Source of the DNA: JAJRVM01 sp963700515
GTDB taxonomy: Bacteria; Planctomycetota; Planctomycetia; Pirellulales; Pirellulaceae
Length of the DNA stretch: 64,000 nucleotides
Assembly: GCA_963700515.1 (NCBI GenBank)
Contig: CAVOXY010000045.1
Location: forward strand, 1 to 64,000
Direction: 5' to 3'
The notes beneath the pieces were generated by a model. It saw nothing but the letters and a program-made list of their open reading frames with translations, was not told the origin of the DNA and did not search any database. Shown here piece after piece: positions 1-10,700 of this stretch. A program made the translations under genes and the position numbers. Positions within the stretch are counted from its first letter, which is position 1. Each line of letters begins with the position of its first letter.

Positions 1-221
1 GCGAAATCATCTACGCTCAACTTCGACGTCGGGGCACCAAAAGCCACCAGTGCATTCCAGACCCGCTGAGCATTCTGCGGAGTCGGCCGGACCCACAGAT
101 CGAGGTCGCCCGTGGCACGCGGGAATCCATGGGCGGCCAAGGCATAAGCGCCGACCAGTAGATACTCAGCCGCGGCCTCGGACAACGCGGACAACATGTC
201 TCTGAAATCGGGATTCAGCAA
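1..221 (-). CDS. Nucleotidyltransferase-like protein, partial (C-terminus outside window)
   Basis: The reverse strand reads an open frame of about 73 codons containing LLVGAYALAAHG, GFPRATGDLDLWVRPT and QNAQRVWNALVAFGAP. The VGAYALAAHG...TGDLDLWVRP pattern is the N-terminal part of the minimal nucleotidyltransferase fold: a glycine-rich strand, then D-x-D metal ligands. This fold occurs in stand-alone NTases, including toxin-antitoxin NTases. The start is uncertain. A TTG at 221 would include LNPDFRDML, which resembles the usual N-terminus; the first ATG is at 197. The frame overlaps the end of the small upstream gene, suggesting translational coupling. It runs off the window edge, so function is inferred only from this N-terminal portion. 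Confidence 0.6.
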   Translation of the reverse strand, partial: MLNPDFRDMLSALSEAAAEYLLVGAYALAAHGFPRATGDLDLWVRPTPQNAQRVWNALVAFGAPTSKLSVDDF

Positions 222-378
222 TGGATGGCTCCTTGAACGCCCAGGCATCGAGTGTCAGTTGCCACACCATGGCCAGGCACTCGTCCGGTCTCATGTGCGT
301 GCCTGCGGAATCGGCGCCCTGCATCTGCAAGGTCGAAACCTCAACACGAGTGCGATCCATCGAAGGACTTTCAGCCAT
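166..378 (-). CDS. Small protein upstream of and overlapping a nucleotidyltransferase
   Basis: A 70-residue reading frame with the segments RPDECLAMVWQLTLDAW and AESRFQRHVVRVVRG. I do not recognise a named family. It sits directly upstream of, and overlaps, a nucleotidyltransferase-like gene on the same strand, an arrangement typical of two-gene units such as toxin-antitoxin or NTase accessory pairs. A degraded copy of the CLAMVW.LTLD segment is found at about 25.49-25.54 kb, and a degraded copy of the NTase start at about 26.6 kb. This suggests the pair is a mobile or duplicated unit in this genome. Acting as a partner of the NTase is inference from position only. Confidence 0.45.
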   Translation of the reverse strand: MAESPSMDRTRVEVSTLQMQGADSAGTHMRPDECLAMVWQLTLDAWAFKEPSIAESRFQRHVVRVVRGRG

Positions 379-1029
379 GGCATTTCTCTACCGGGTCCAA
401 CAAGACAAAAGGTTTTCGGTCACACCAGTTTAGGCTCAGTCCATTTACTTTCCAAGACTGTCGCTGTAGAGCGTATCACGCATCTCACCGTGCTGTAGCC
501 ATCGGCAGGGTGTGCCCAGCGAACCGTGGACGCACATGGCAGCTTGTGACGCTGAGGAAGGCGAGCGCCGGCACTCCAGCAATCGGTTGGCACGCATTGC
601 AGCCGCTGGGAAAACGATCATGCGATCCGACACCGCGGAGCCTTCGCATGATCTCATATCGAATTTCCTTAATCGACCAGCAGAAGAACTCCGACGACGC
701 ACGTCGCCTTTGGGTGCCAACGCGGGCAGAGTGCGCATCAAGACGGTTCGTGCCCGTATCGTGGCGACGAAACCGCTTGGCAGGCGTTGCGATGTCCGCG
801 GGTCCCGTATTTACCTCCAGTATTTTCGGAGCATGCGGCCCTGATTTTCGGGTGCCCTGAATGCACTGGACGGGAAATTGCCCGGTTTTTTCCGATTTAG
901 TGACCCTGCCTTGGGCCTGCAAACGTTTCTTCCTGAGGGTGGAAATTAATTGAGGCCTATCTCCCATGCATGTTATACTAGCTACCTCGCGACACCGCAG
1001 AGCTTCCCTTCAACGGGCCGAGCAGGCGT
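379..1029. other. No gene recognised
   Basis: This stretch has only short overlapping frames with no recognisable protein family and no obvious tRNA or repeat. The promoters of the divergent genes on either side presumably lie here, but I cannot assign boxes with confidence. Confidence 0.5.
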
Positions 1030-1680
1030 ATGGGAGAGTCTCGCAGCAACACGACGCAGATTCAGGCGTTGCTGGGTCTAGCTGGCGAAGGCGACAAACA
1101 CGCTCTCGACAGGGTGATCGCTCTCGCTGCGGAACGGCTCGAGAAGTTAGCACGGCGAATGTTGCGGAATTACCCGCATCTGCATCGCTGGGAGCAGACG
1201 GACGATGTGGTCCAGACCGCGGCGATTCGGCTCCATCATTCCCTGCGAAAAGTCAAGCCAGACTGCGTCCGAGGACTCCTCGGACTGGCTTCTGTCGAGG
1301 TCCGCAGGACACTGATCGACCTGCTTCGACATCATTTTGGCCCCGAGGGTGCCGCGGCCAACTATCAATCGGACTTTCAGGCCGGTTCCCGCGATGGAAG
1401 CCCAGGCTTCGTTCAAAACGAGCCGGACCACTGCGACGCGGCCGAATCCCTCGAAACTTGGTCACAGTTTCACGTAACGGTGGAATCACTTCCCGAGAAC
1501 GAACGCGAGGTGATGCACCTTGGCTGGTACGCCGGGATGAAACAAGCAGAGATGGCCGCCGTGTTGGGCGTGTCTGTATCTACGATCAAAAGGCGATGGT
1601 ATCGCGCTCGACTTCATCTACGCGCGGCCATGTCTGGGCAAATGCCTCCTGTAGCGGAGCCTGAAAGGCATGCTCGATGA
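1030..1680 (+). CDS. ECF-type RNA polymerase sigma factor
   Basis: A 216-residue protein of the ECF sigma-70 group, which directs RNA polymerase to a small regulon. Sigma region 2 is seen around residues 35-85 (RRMLRNYPHLHRWEQTDD, then VVQTAAIRLHHSL). Region 4 is around residues 155-205, with the helix-turn-helix QAEMAAVLGVSVSTIKRRW. The form resembles the planctomycete ECF sigmas that lie beside Ser/Thr kinases. Its stop overlaps the start of the downstream kinase gene by 11 bp, so the two are probably co-translated and the kinase may control or sense for the sigma factor. No anti-sigma factor is visible. The target promoter cannot be predicted here. Confidence 0.9.
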   Translation: MGESRSNTTQIQALLGLAGEGDKHALDRVIALAAERLEKLARRMLRNYPHLHRWEQTDDVVQTAAIRLHHSLRKVKPDCVRGLLGLASVEVRRTLIDLLRHHFGPEGAAANYQSDFQAGSRDGSPGFVQNEPDHCDAAESLETWSQFHVTVESLPENEREVMHLGWYAGMKQAEMAAVLGVSVSTIKRRWYRARLHLRAAMSGQMPPVAEPERHAR

Positions 1681-4372
1681 AGAAAGGCTGATCGATCTTC
1701 TGATCCGACGGGACTACCTTCTGGAGCAAGGGGTAGCCGCGACTCCGGAACGAGTGTGCGAAGATTGCCTCGAACTGACCGAGGAGTTCCAGGCCGAGCT
1801 ACAATCGCTCCAGACTACTAATTGGATGTTCGACACGGACGTCGAAAAGGAAGAGGATGAGCAAGAGGATGAGGATATTCCCCACTCAGCCAGCCATTGC
1901 GCGACCGCGAACGTTTCCAGCGAATTCACGCTTCCGCATTCGTCGCTCACGGTGGAGCAATTCGTGCAAGCGATCGCCCGCTGCGAGCTCATGAGCCCTG
2001 GGGAGATCGACGCGTTTCGTAAGACCCCGTCGGGCTCCGTTTCCTGTGCCGAGTCACTCGCCCACGAGATGGTTTGGCACGGCAAGCTAACGCAATACCA
2101 AGCCACTGTGCTGCTCGCGGAACGGAGCGATCCTTTACTGCTGGACCGCTATGTCATCCTCGATTTGATTGACAGCGGCGGCATGGGCATGGTGTTCAAG
2201 GCACGGCATCTTTCGTTAGATCGAATCGTGGCCCTGAAAACTTTGCCGCCGTCAGCCGTCGATTCGCCGGACAAGGTCCGACGCTTCCGGCGGGAAGGCA
2301 GGACGGCGGCGATGCTCACTCACCCGAACATCATCACCACCTATGATGCCCACGAATCCCACGGTATCGGCTTCCTGGTCATGGAGTACGTGCCAGGCAA
2401 GGACCTGCACAAAACCGTCAGGAAACAAGGGCCGCTCCCCGTCGCCGAGGCGGTCGATTATGTCCTGCAAGCGGCCAGGGGATTGGAGCACGCGCATGGC
2501 GCGAGGAATCGTCCACCGGGATATCAAGCCGGGGAATCTACTTTTGGACGCCGGAGGCACAGTCAAGATTCTCGACTTGGGACTGGCTCGCCTAGAGACG
2601 TTGAACTCTCGGACGACCTCACCGGAGGAATCACCCCACACTCGCGACGTGATGGGAACAGTTGCCTATATGCCTCCGGAGCAGGCAGCCAACCCGCGCG
2701 ACGCTGACCCTCGTTCGGACATCTACAGCCTGGGCTGCACTCTCTATTTCCTGCTCACCGGTCATGCGCCTTTCGATCAGGACACGCTGGTCAACACAAT
2801 CCTGGCGCACCGGGACAAACCGATTCCCTTGTTTGGGCAAGAACGCGACGACATGTCCGAAGACCTGGTCGCCGTTTATCGTCGGATGATGGCCAAGAGG
2901 CCGGGCGATCGCTACCAGTCGATGACTGAAGTGATCGAGGCGTTGCGTGATTGCCAAGTTGTCACAGAAGATGCGTCTGGGCAGGCTGCCGTGGAACAAG
3001 CCGTGCTCGACACCGTAGCAGCGGGTCGCGATAGAACCGCCGTGGTCCGAGGTGAATTAGCCGACAGAGCTTCACGACGCCGATGGTGGATCGGGGGCAC
3101 TTGGGCAACGCTATTGCTGGCCGCCGTGGTTCTCGGGTCGGTCATCGTCAAGATCCACCTGCGGGCGGCGACCGTGATTGTCGAATTGAATGAACCGGGT
3201 GCTGAAGTCGTCGTCGATGATGGCAAAGTACAGGTCGTGACAGAGGACAAACATCGTGTGGAAATCCAGGTAGACGCCGGCCATCACACCTTGACTGTGA
3301 GGAAGGGCGGATTCCAGACGCGTAAGGAGACATTCACAATTACCTCGGGCGGTCACGAAGTGCTCAAGATTACGTTGGTTCCGACGGCGGTGGAAAAAGC
3401 GAACACGAAACCACCAGGCAACCAGGAACAGGCTCCCGGGGCAATGGGCGAATCGGAAGCGACGGATACCTTTTCTGCCCGAAAAAGGATAGGTAAACGA
3501 CCGCCAACAGCCCTTGCGCCGTTTGGCCCGCAGCAGGCGAAACAACACCAGCAGGCGTGGGCCAATTACTTGGACCTGCCAGTCGAGTGGGAAAACTCGC
3601 TGGCGATGCAGTTCGTGCTGATTCCGCCCGGCGAGTTCCTGATGGGCTCGTTGGATGAGGAGCAGTCGAGCGTCCGCGAAAGAAGCGAGAACCCACGCGG
3701 CATGGACCGAAGGATGGATTCCGGCGGAAGGGCCGCAGCATCGGGTCCAGATCAGCCAGCCGTTTTACCTGGGAAGACACGAAGTGACACAGGCCCAGTG
3801 GGAGGCGGCCATGGGAAATAATCCGTCGAGCTTCAAAGCCCCGGCCAGCCCCGTGGAAAACGTGAGCTGGCACGATGTCCAGGTTTTTCTGAAGCTCACA
3901 CGCAGCAAACGCAGCTTGGCTTGCCGTCCGCGGGAACGCCCTTGGAAGGCGTTGGGGATCGAGTTCACCCTCCCCACGGAAGCCCAATGGGAATATGCCT
4001 GTCGCGCCGGAACCACCACGGCATTTTGGCTACGGGGACAGCGGCAGCGTGCTGGATGCGTATGCGTGGTCCTATCCCAGTGCGGAGGACAAAACGCACG
4101 CGGTAGGTCAGCTCAAGCCCAACGCCTGGGGGCTTCACGACATGTACGGCAACGTGTGGGAGTGGTGTGCGGATTGGTATGCAGCGGATTACTACGCGCA
4201 ATCTCCGCGGACCGACCCCGTTGGTCCTCTGGAGGGGTCGGCGCGGGTATTTCGCGGCGGCAGCTGGGGCCATCCCCCGTGTTTCTGCCGGTCGGCGTTT
4301 CGCCGTGGCCTCTCGCCCGACTACCGGTACCACAGCCTCGGCTTTCGGCTGGCGGCAGTCTGGGTGGACTAG
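1670..4372 (+). CDS. Membrane Ser/Thr protein kinase with PEGA and formylglycine-generating-enzyme-like (SUMF1) domain; frame broken three times
   Basis: One gene read in four frame pieces, with changes near 2500, 3700 and 4015. The kinase domain starts at LLDRYVILDLIDSGGMGMVF, with VALKTL supplying the ATP-site lysine, then HRDIKPGN, DLGLAR in place of DFG, and YMPPEQA. A membrane span follows (WATLLLAAVVLGSVIV, about nt 3103-3150), then a PEGA-like segment (AATVIVELNEPGAEVVVDDG). Last is a SUMF1/FGE-sulfatase domain with FVLIPPGEFLMGS, LPTEAQWEYACRAG, MYGNVWEWCADWY and VFRGGSW. The kinase is predicted cytoplasmic and the C-terminal part extracytoplasmic, as in planctomycete receptor-like kinases. 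Catalytic FGE activity is doubtful; many such domains only bind ligands. The gene overlaps the ECF sigma gene. The breaks are probably base-calling errors, because each piece continues the same domain. Confidence 0.8.
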
Positions 4373-4753
4373 CCAGTCGTCCGAGCGATATTGACCTGCC
4401 CCCCGTTGAATCGTGCGCGGTTACAGCTCTCCCATTTCCCGGCAGTCTGACGGCTTCGCCCGTTTTGCTGGTCCATTCTGCGGTCGGCTTACGCTTTTAT
4501 CTAGTAGGCCTGGCAGGCACGACACGACCGAAGTGTCCCTTCCCTGAATGCCGAACCGCATCGATCGCGACGCCCGAAGATGTCCCACCAGCAACCCGGG
4601 CTGTCGGGGGGAAACGCCCAGCGGCACCGAAACGAAGTCGGCGGTGCTGCTGGGGCTACTGCAAAAGGCGACAACAAGAGATCGATCCATGTCTCACATG
4701 TGTACGACCCTTACACATTCTGCAATCCTGAGAGTTCATGCGGAGGGCACGCT
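4373..4753. other. No gene recognised; leader of the giant gene
   Basis: Non-coding as far as I can see. It ends in a good ribosome-binding site (GGAGG, 8 nt before the ATG at 4754) for the giant surface-protein gene. Confidence 0.5.
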
Positions 4754-7700
4754 ATGTCAAGCACTCGCACCCACAGGCCCTTCCTAAAATGGAAACGCCG
4801 GCAAGAACTCAAGAAGCGGCAGCGCGAGCGGCGGCGTCAACGTTTCGAGTTGCTGGAACCGCGTTGGCTGCTGACCACCATTGATTTCGACTATGGTCTG
4901 CTGCTCGATCCGGACCCGTCGGATGGCGCGGACTTGACGCTGCGGATTGTCGACGATGGCGGTCCTGTCCTGCAGCTCTTCAACAACGATAATTCGACGG
5001 TAATGGGCCAGGCAGATTTCAATGACGATATCATCGTCAACATTCGGGGTGGCAACCTGGCGGACAAACTCACCATCGACTTCGATCGAGGGTCGCTCAA
5101 TCCGGCAGCGGTGAACATCGACGTCAACGTCAATGGCGTTGACGACATGATGCCCCTGCCCTTCGAGGACGTCATCGAAATCAACCCCAGCGGCGCCACG
5201 ATCTACCGGCCCAGCAGTTTGCACGTGACACTGACCGAAGGCGACAAGATCAGCATCGCCGGTGATGTGTCGGTGGACGGCGAGCTCAATCTCACGGCCG
5301 CCGGCGGCACGATCGAAGTGCTGAGCGGCGCGACCATCACGGGAGGCGACATCACGCTGGCGGTCAACGCCGAAGTGGAAGCATCGGGTGACGGCATTTC
5401 CACCGACATTTCGGCCACCCCCTCGGCGACCATCACCGTGAATGGCGGATCGATCTCCGGCGACCACGTCACGCTGCGGGCCACCGCGACAGTTGACGTC
5501 GAGATCACGACGCGGATCTGCTCAGTGGCTCCATCACTGTGGGAGCAGTCATCGCCAACTCCAGCGCCCATATCACAATCGACGGCGGGTCAATGATCAG
5601 GGCGGATGGAGACTTGACGATTTCCGCAGCCTCGAACGTAGCGACCGTCTTGACACGCGCTCCCGAAGATGATGCAGACGCTGGCGACAGGGACACCGAT
5701 GAAGACGCGGCCATCGCTGCCTCGGTTGTCGCCAGTAGCGCCAGCATCACGATTGGAACCTCTGTTTTGTCCGCGGGCGCAATGGCCGATATCTCAGCGA
5801 CCAATACCGTCAATGTCCAGACCAAGGCAGACGGTCAGCTGGGAGGAGACTTCGGGGGCGGGACACTCGCCACCAGCGTCGTGCTTGGAGATACCCAGGT
5901 ACTTGTCCAGGACGCGGCATCGATCACGGCTGTTGGCGACGTCTCGCTGACCGCCACCAGCGATCGAACGGTGACCACCGAAGCCATCGCCACGAGCGGC
6001 GGTGCGACGGAAGATGGAGACAGCGGGACGACGACGCAAGGACAGCAGGCGTTGGCGGGGAACGACGCCGAAACGGCCGACGGCGACGTGAGCCTGGCCG
6101 CCGCCGTGGCAGTCACGACATTGACTGGCGACACCAGCGCCCGAGTCAGCGGTGGAAGCGTGACTTGCTCGTCAGGAGACGTGAAGATCGAATCGAGTGC
6201 AAGACACACGGTCTCGACCGTGGCCGATGCCACCGCCACCAGCGGCGATTCCGGAACCGGCGTGGGCGTGGGTGTCGCGATAGGCGAAGTGAACGCCGAT
6301 AGCAGCGCTTCCATCGGAGGTTCTGCGAGCCTGGATGCGAACGCGATCAATGTAACCGCGGCGATACCCGGCAGCACTGCCCAGGTGGAAGCCAGATCCG
6401 GCGCCTCGGGTGACGGCAGCGGCGCTGACGTCGGCGTCGCCGGAGCGTTGGCCATCAATGTCGTCACGACCGAGGCCGGAGCTTTCATCGCCAGCGGCGC
6501 GACGGCCAACCTCAATGGCAACAACCTGAATATCTCGGCAGATTCCGCGACCACGGCGGAAACCACGGCGGTTCCCCACGAGAACGTCGCGACCGGCGAG
6601 AGCGTTGGCGTGGGCGCTTCCGTGGCACTGAGCGTCAGCAACAATACGGTGCGGGCTGAAGTGGGAGATGATGCTGTGCTGACGGGCGTCGACAGTCTTA
6701 CACTCGGCGCCACGTCCATCGACACAGCAACGACAACGACCACGGCCGGGAGTGTGGCGGCCGCCGGCAGCAGTAGCTGTCGGTATCGGTGGAGCCGTCA
6801 GCATCGCGGTCGTGAACAACGATACCCGGGCGGACGTCGGGAGCGGATCCACGCTGATTTTGACTGGGGATCTTTCTGCCACGGCGACGCACACGGGTCA
6901 AACGATCACGCTGGCCGACGCGGACACCAAAGGGGGCAAGACCGGAGTCGGCGCGGCCTTCGCCATGGGCTGGGTCGAGGGCGACACCAGCGCGAATCTC
7001 AATCGCGACGTCTCGACCGGCGCGACGACGGCCGCCGACGTGACGGTGTCCGCGATCTCCGACATCGACGCCACCACCCAGGCCACCGGCAGCTCGGAGG
7101 GATCCAAGAGCGTCTCCGACGGCGGTAAGACCTCGGACGAAGAAACCGACAGTCAGACGAGCTTCGTCAACCGCCGCGGCGGCACTTCCGTGAATTCTCC
7201 CACGGCCGGCGACCGAGTCGATGAGGCGAACTCGATGGCTGCCGATCAGACGAGCGATCCCGGCAGTCAAGGTGGCACGGCCCAGAAGGCCTCCACGCGG
7301 CAACATGGAGGAACAGTGCGGGCGGCCGGCGCGATCGGCATATCGGTCGTCAGGCCCACGGTGACGGCGACGATCGCCAGTGGCGTCACGGTTGATGCGA
7401 GCGGGGCACTCAACGTCAGTGCCACCAGCGATGCGGATGCGTCCACGCTCGCCACGGGCCTGGCATACTCCAAGGATGCGGGCACTGGCATCGGCGCTGC
7501 CGTGGCCGTCAACTACGGCGAGCTGTCCAGTAGCGCGGCCATCGGCGTGGGAGCCGTAATCCAGGCCGGTTCGGTGGCGGTCGAAGCCGGCAACACGGCC
7601 GGCGGGAGCAACGATTTCGAGACGCTGGCGCTGGCCGGTGGCGGCACGGCCCAGGAAAGCAACAGCGGTGGCGGCACCACGGCGGTGGCGGGTGCGGCGG

Positions 7701-10700
7701 GCGTCAACGTCGTCAACGAGCCAGACCACGGCGACGATCGCCGCTGCGACAGTGGACACGAGCACGGGCGATGTGGACGTGACGGCGCGGAGCGACCTTG
7801 GCATCCAGAATATCGCCGGCGGCGGGGCCATCACCAAAACCAACAGCGGCAGCAACGACAAGAGCGTGGGCCTGGCCATCGGTGTCAATTTCGTCGACAA
7901 CACCACCGACGCCTCGATCGCTGCCGGCGCCGAAGTGGCCTCAGCCACCGGCGATGTGGCAGTGCTGGCGGATGCTTCGATCAAGCCGACCGAGATCGTA
8001 CTGCCCGAGGTGCCGCTGATCGACGAACACACCGGCATCAAGGTCACCACGCTGGTGGTCGGCGCCTCGGTGGGTGCCGCCAGCGGCTGGGCCGCGGCGG
8101 GGTCTGCCGCGGTCAACGTGTTCGATAGCGCCACGCATGCCAGCATCGGCGCCGGTGCGCAGGTGAGTGCGGGCGACGACGTCGAAGTGCGCGCGACCGA
8201 CGACACGAAGATCAACAACGTCGTCGGCGCGCTCGCGGGCAGCAAGGAAGGCAAGGCCCTCGGTATCGGCCTGGATGTCACGGTGTTGACCAAAGACACC
8301 GAGGCCACCATCGCGGCCTCCGACACCCCTGGCACGCGACACAGGTGACGGCCGGCGGCAACGTCATCGTCGACGCCGACGGTTCCGAGGATCTTTTCTC
8401 GCTCAGCGCGAACATCGGCATCGCCGTTGGCAGCGGTGGCAGCAACGGCGAGACCCCGGCCGGCGCGGGCGGTGTGATCGTCCATGTGATCGACACCGAC
8501 ACGCGTGCCTTCGTGGGGCTCGACCCACAGGCACCGCCGGCCCTGGGCAACGTCGAGATCGTCGCACAGGGCAGCGTAGCGATCGGCGCCGACAGCACGA
8601 CCAAGGACGACGCGTCCGCGGGCAGCGCCGCAGTGTCCCTGAAGAACAACGGCTACGGCGCCGCCGTGGCCGTGGTCGTCGATCTCGACGACACGTTGGC
8701 GTTCGTGGGCGATGGGGCGACCGTCACGGCGCTAGGCATGAAGGCTATCGACGTGCGCGACGGCAATCAGGACGGGAACGGCAACCAGGGCACCGAAGCG
8801 GTGCGCGGCTTCGCGCTCGGCGCCACCTCGTACGAAGACCATTTTCTGCTGGCCATCGGTGCCGGTGGCACGATCGAGGCCGACAAAGCCGGCCTCGGCC
8901 TGTCGGTGACCGTGGACGTGAACAAGGGCCAGACTCAGGCCACGGTGGGCGACAGCGCCTCGATCAACGCCGTGAACACCGGCGCCGACGCCCAGCAGGA
9001 TCTGCTGCTTCGCGCCGTGGACTCGACCGACATCATGTCGGTGGCAGGCGGGGCGGCGATCGCTGGCGGCACGGCGATCGGTGGCGCGATCACGGTGGCC
9101 ATCGTCGAAAACGATGTCAAGGCCGTGGCGGAGGGCAACAACACGATCAAGGTCGCCGATGGCGTGGCCCTGCAGGCCGAAACGCATGGCGACATCGATT
9201 CGCTCGCCATCAGCGTAGCGGGCGTGTTGAACATCGGCAGCCAAAGCAACTCGGGCGGTGGCAAGAGCACTAATTTCGCCGGTGCGGGCAGCGGCTCGGG
9301 CAATACGGTCACCAACACCACGGTGGCCGAGATCGCAGCCGGCAGCGCGGTCGATGCCGGTGGCGCCGTGACGCTCGCCGCGTCGGACGACACGAGCATC
9401 CGTGCCGACGCCGGCGGGGTGGCAGGAGCGATTTCGACCAACGGCCAGGGCACGTTGCTCGCCATCGGTGCTTCGATCGCCACCAACGCGGCCGACACGA
9501 CGGTACTCGCCAGGATCACCGGTTCGACGGTGGACGCCGGGAGCGTTTCGCTCGCCGCCGAGAATGCGCAGAAGATCCGTGCCCTGACCCTGGCCGGCGC
9601 GTTCAGCGTCGCGACGCAGGGGAGCACTGCCTTCGGTGGGGCAGGCTCCGGCTCGGGCAACGACATCGACGCCACCATCAATGCGGTGATCGATGGAAGC
9701 ACCATCAACACCACCGGCAACGTCGTGTTGACTGCGATCGACGCCTCGAACATCACGTCGGATGCCGGTTCGGCAGCGCTGGCGATCACCACGGGGGGCA
9801 GCAGTTCGCTCACTGCCATCGCGGCCGGCGCGGCTGTCGCGACCAACGACATCGCCAACCAGGCTCGCGCCGCAATCGAAGACTCGGACGTCGATGTCGG
9901 CGGTACGCTCGATGTGCAGGCCAGCTCCACGGCGTCGATCGACACGTTCACGCTCGGCATTGCCGGTACCGTGGCTGCCGGCAGCCACGGTACGCTGCCG
10001 CTGGCCGGCGCCGGCTCGGGATCCGGCAACTACATCGCCAACACGATCGAGGGGGTGGTCGAAGGTTCCCGTGTCACCACTCTCGGCGCTATGAGCATCG
10101 CCGCGCTCGATGACTCCACGATCAAAGCCGAGGCCGGCTCGGCCGTGGTGACCATCGGCGTCGGTTCCGGCACCAATGTCGGCGTCGGTCTCGGTCTGTC
10201 GATGACCATCAACCAGATCGGCAACACCACCCACGCGGTAATCGACGACTCGGAGGTCGTCACGGGCGACATGCTGACGATGTCGGCCGACGGCACATCG
10301 GACATCGATTCGCTCGCCTTGGGCGTGGCCCTCGGCGTGACCGCCTTCAGCGGCAAGAACGTGTCGATCAATGCGATCGGCGCGGCGAGCAGCAATGAAA
10401 TCGCCAATGTCATCGAGGCGGTGATCCGAGACAGCGACAGCGGCGATGCCGAGTCGGTGCAGGCCGGCGGTACAATCAGCCTGAGCGCCACCGACGACGC
10501 ATCGATCAACGCCGAGGCTATCGCCGCCACCGCCACCGTGGCCGCCGGCAGCCGCACCAGCGGCGGCGGTTCGCTCGTGGCGGCAGTGGTCATCAACACC
10601 ATCGACAATCAGACCCGCGCCGCGATCGATGGCGTGGACGTGGTTACCACGCTCGGCAATCTCGAGCTAGCGGCATCGTCCGCCTCCGACATCGATGCGA

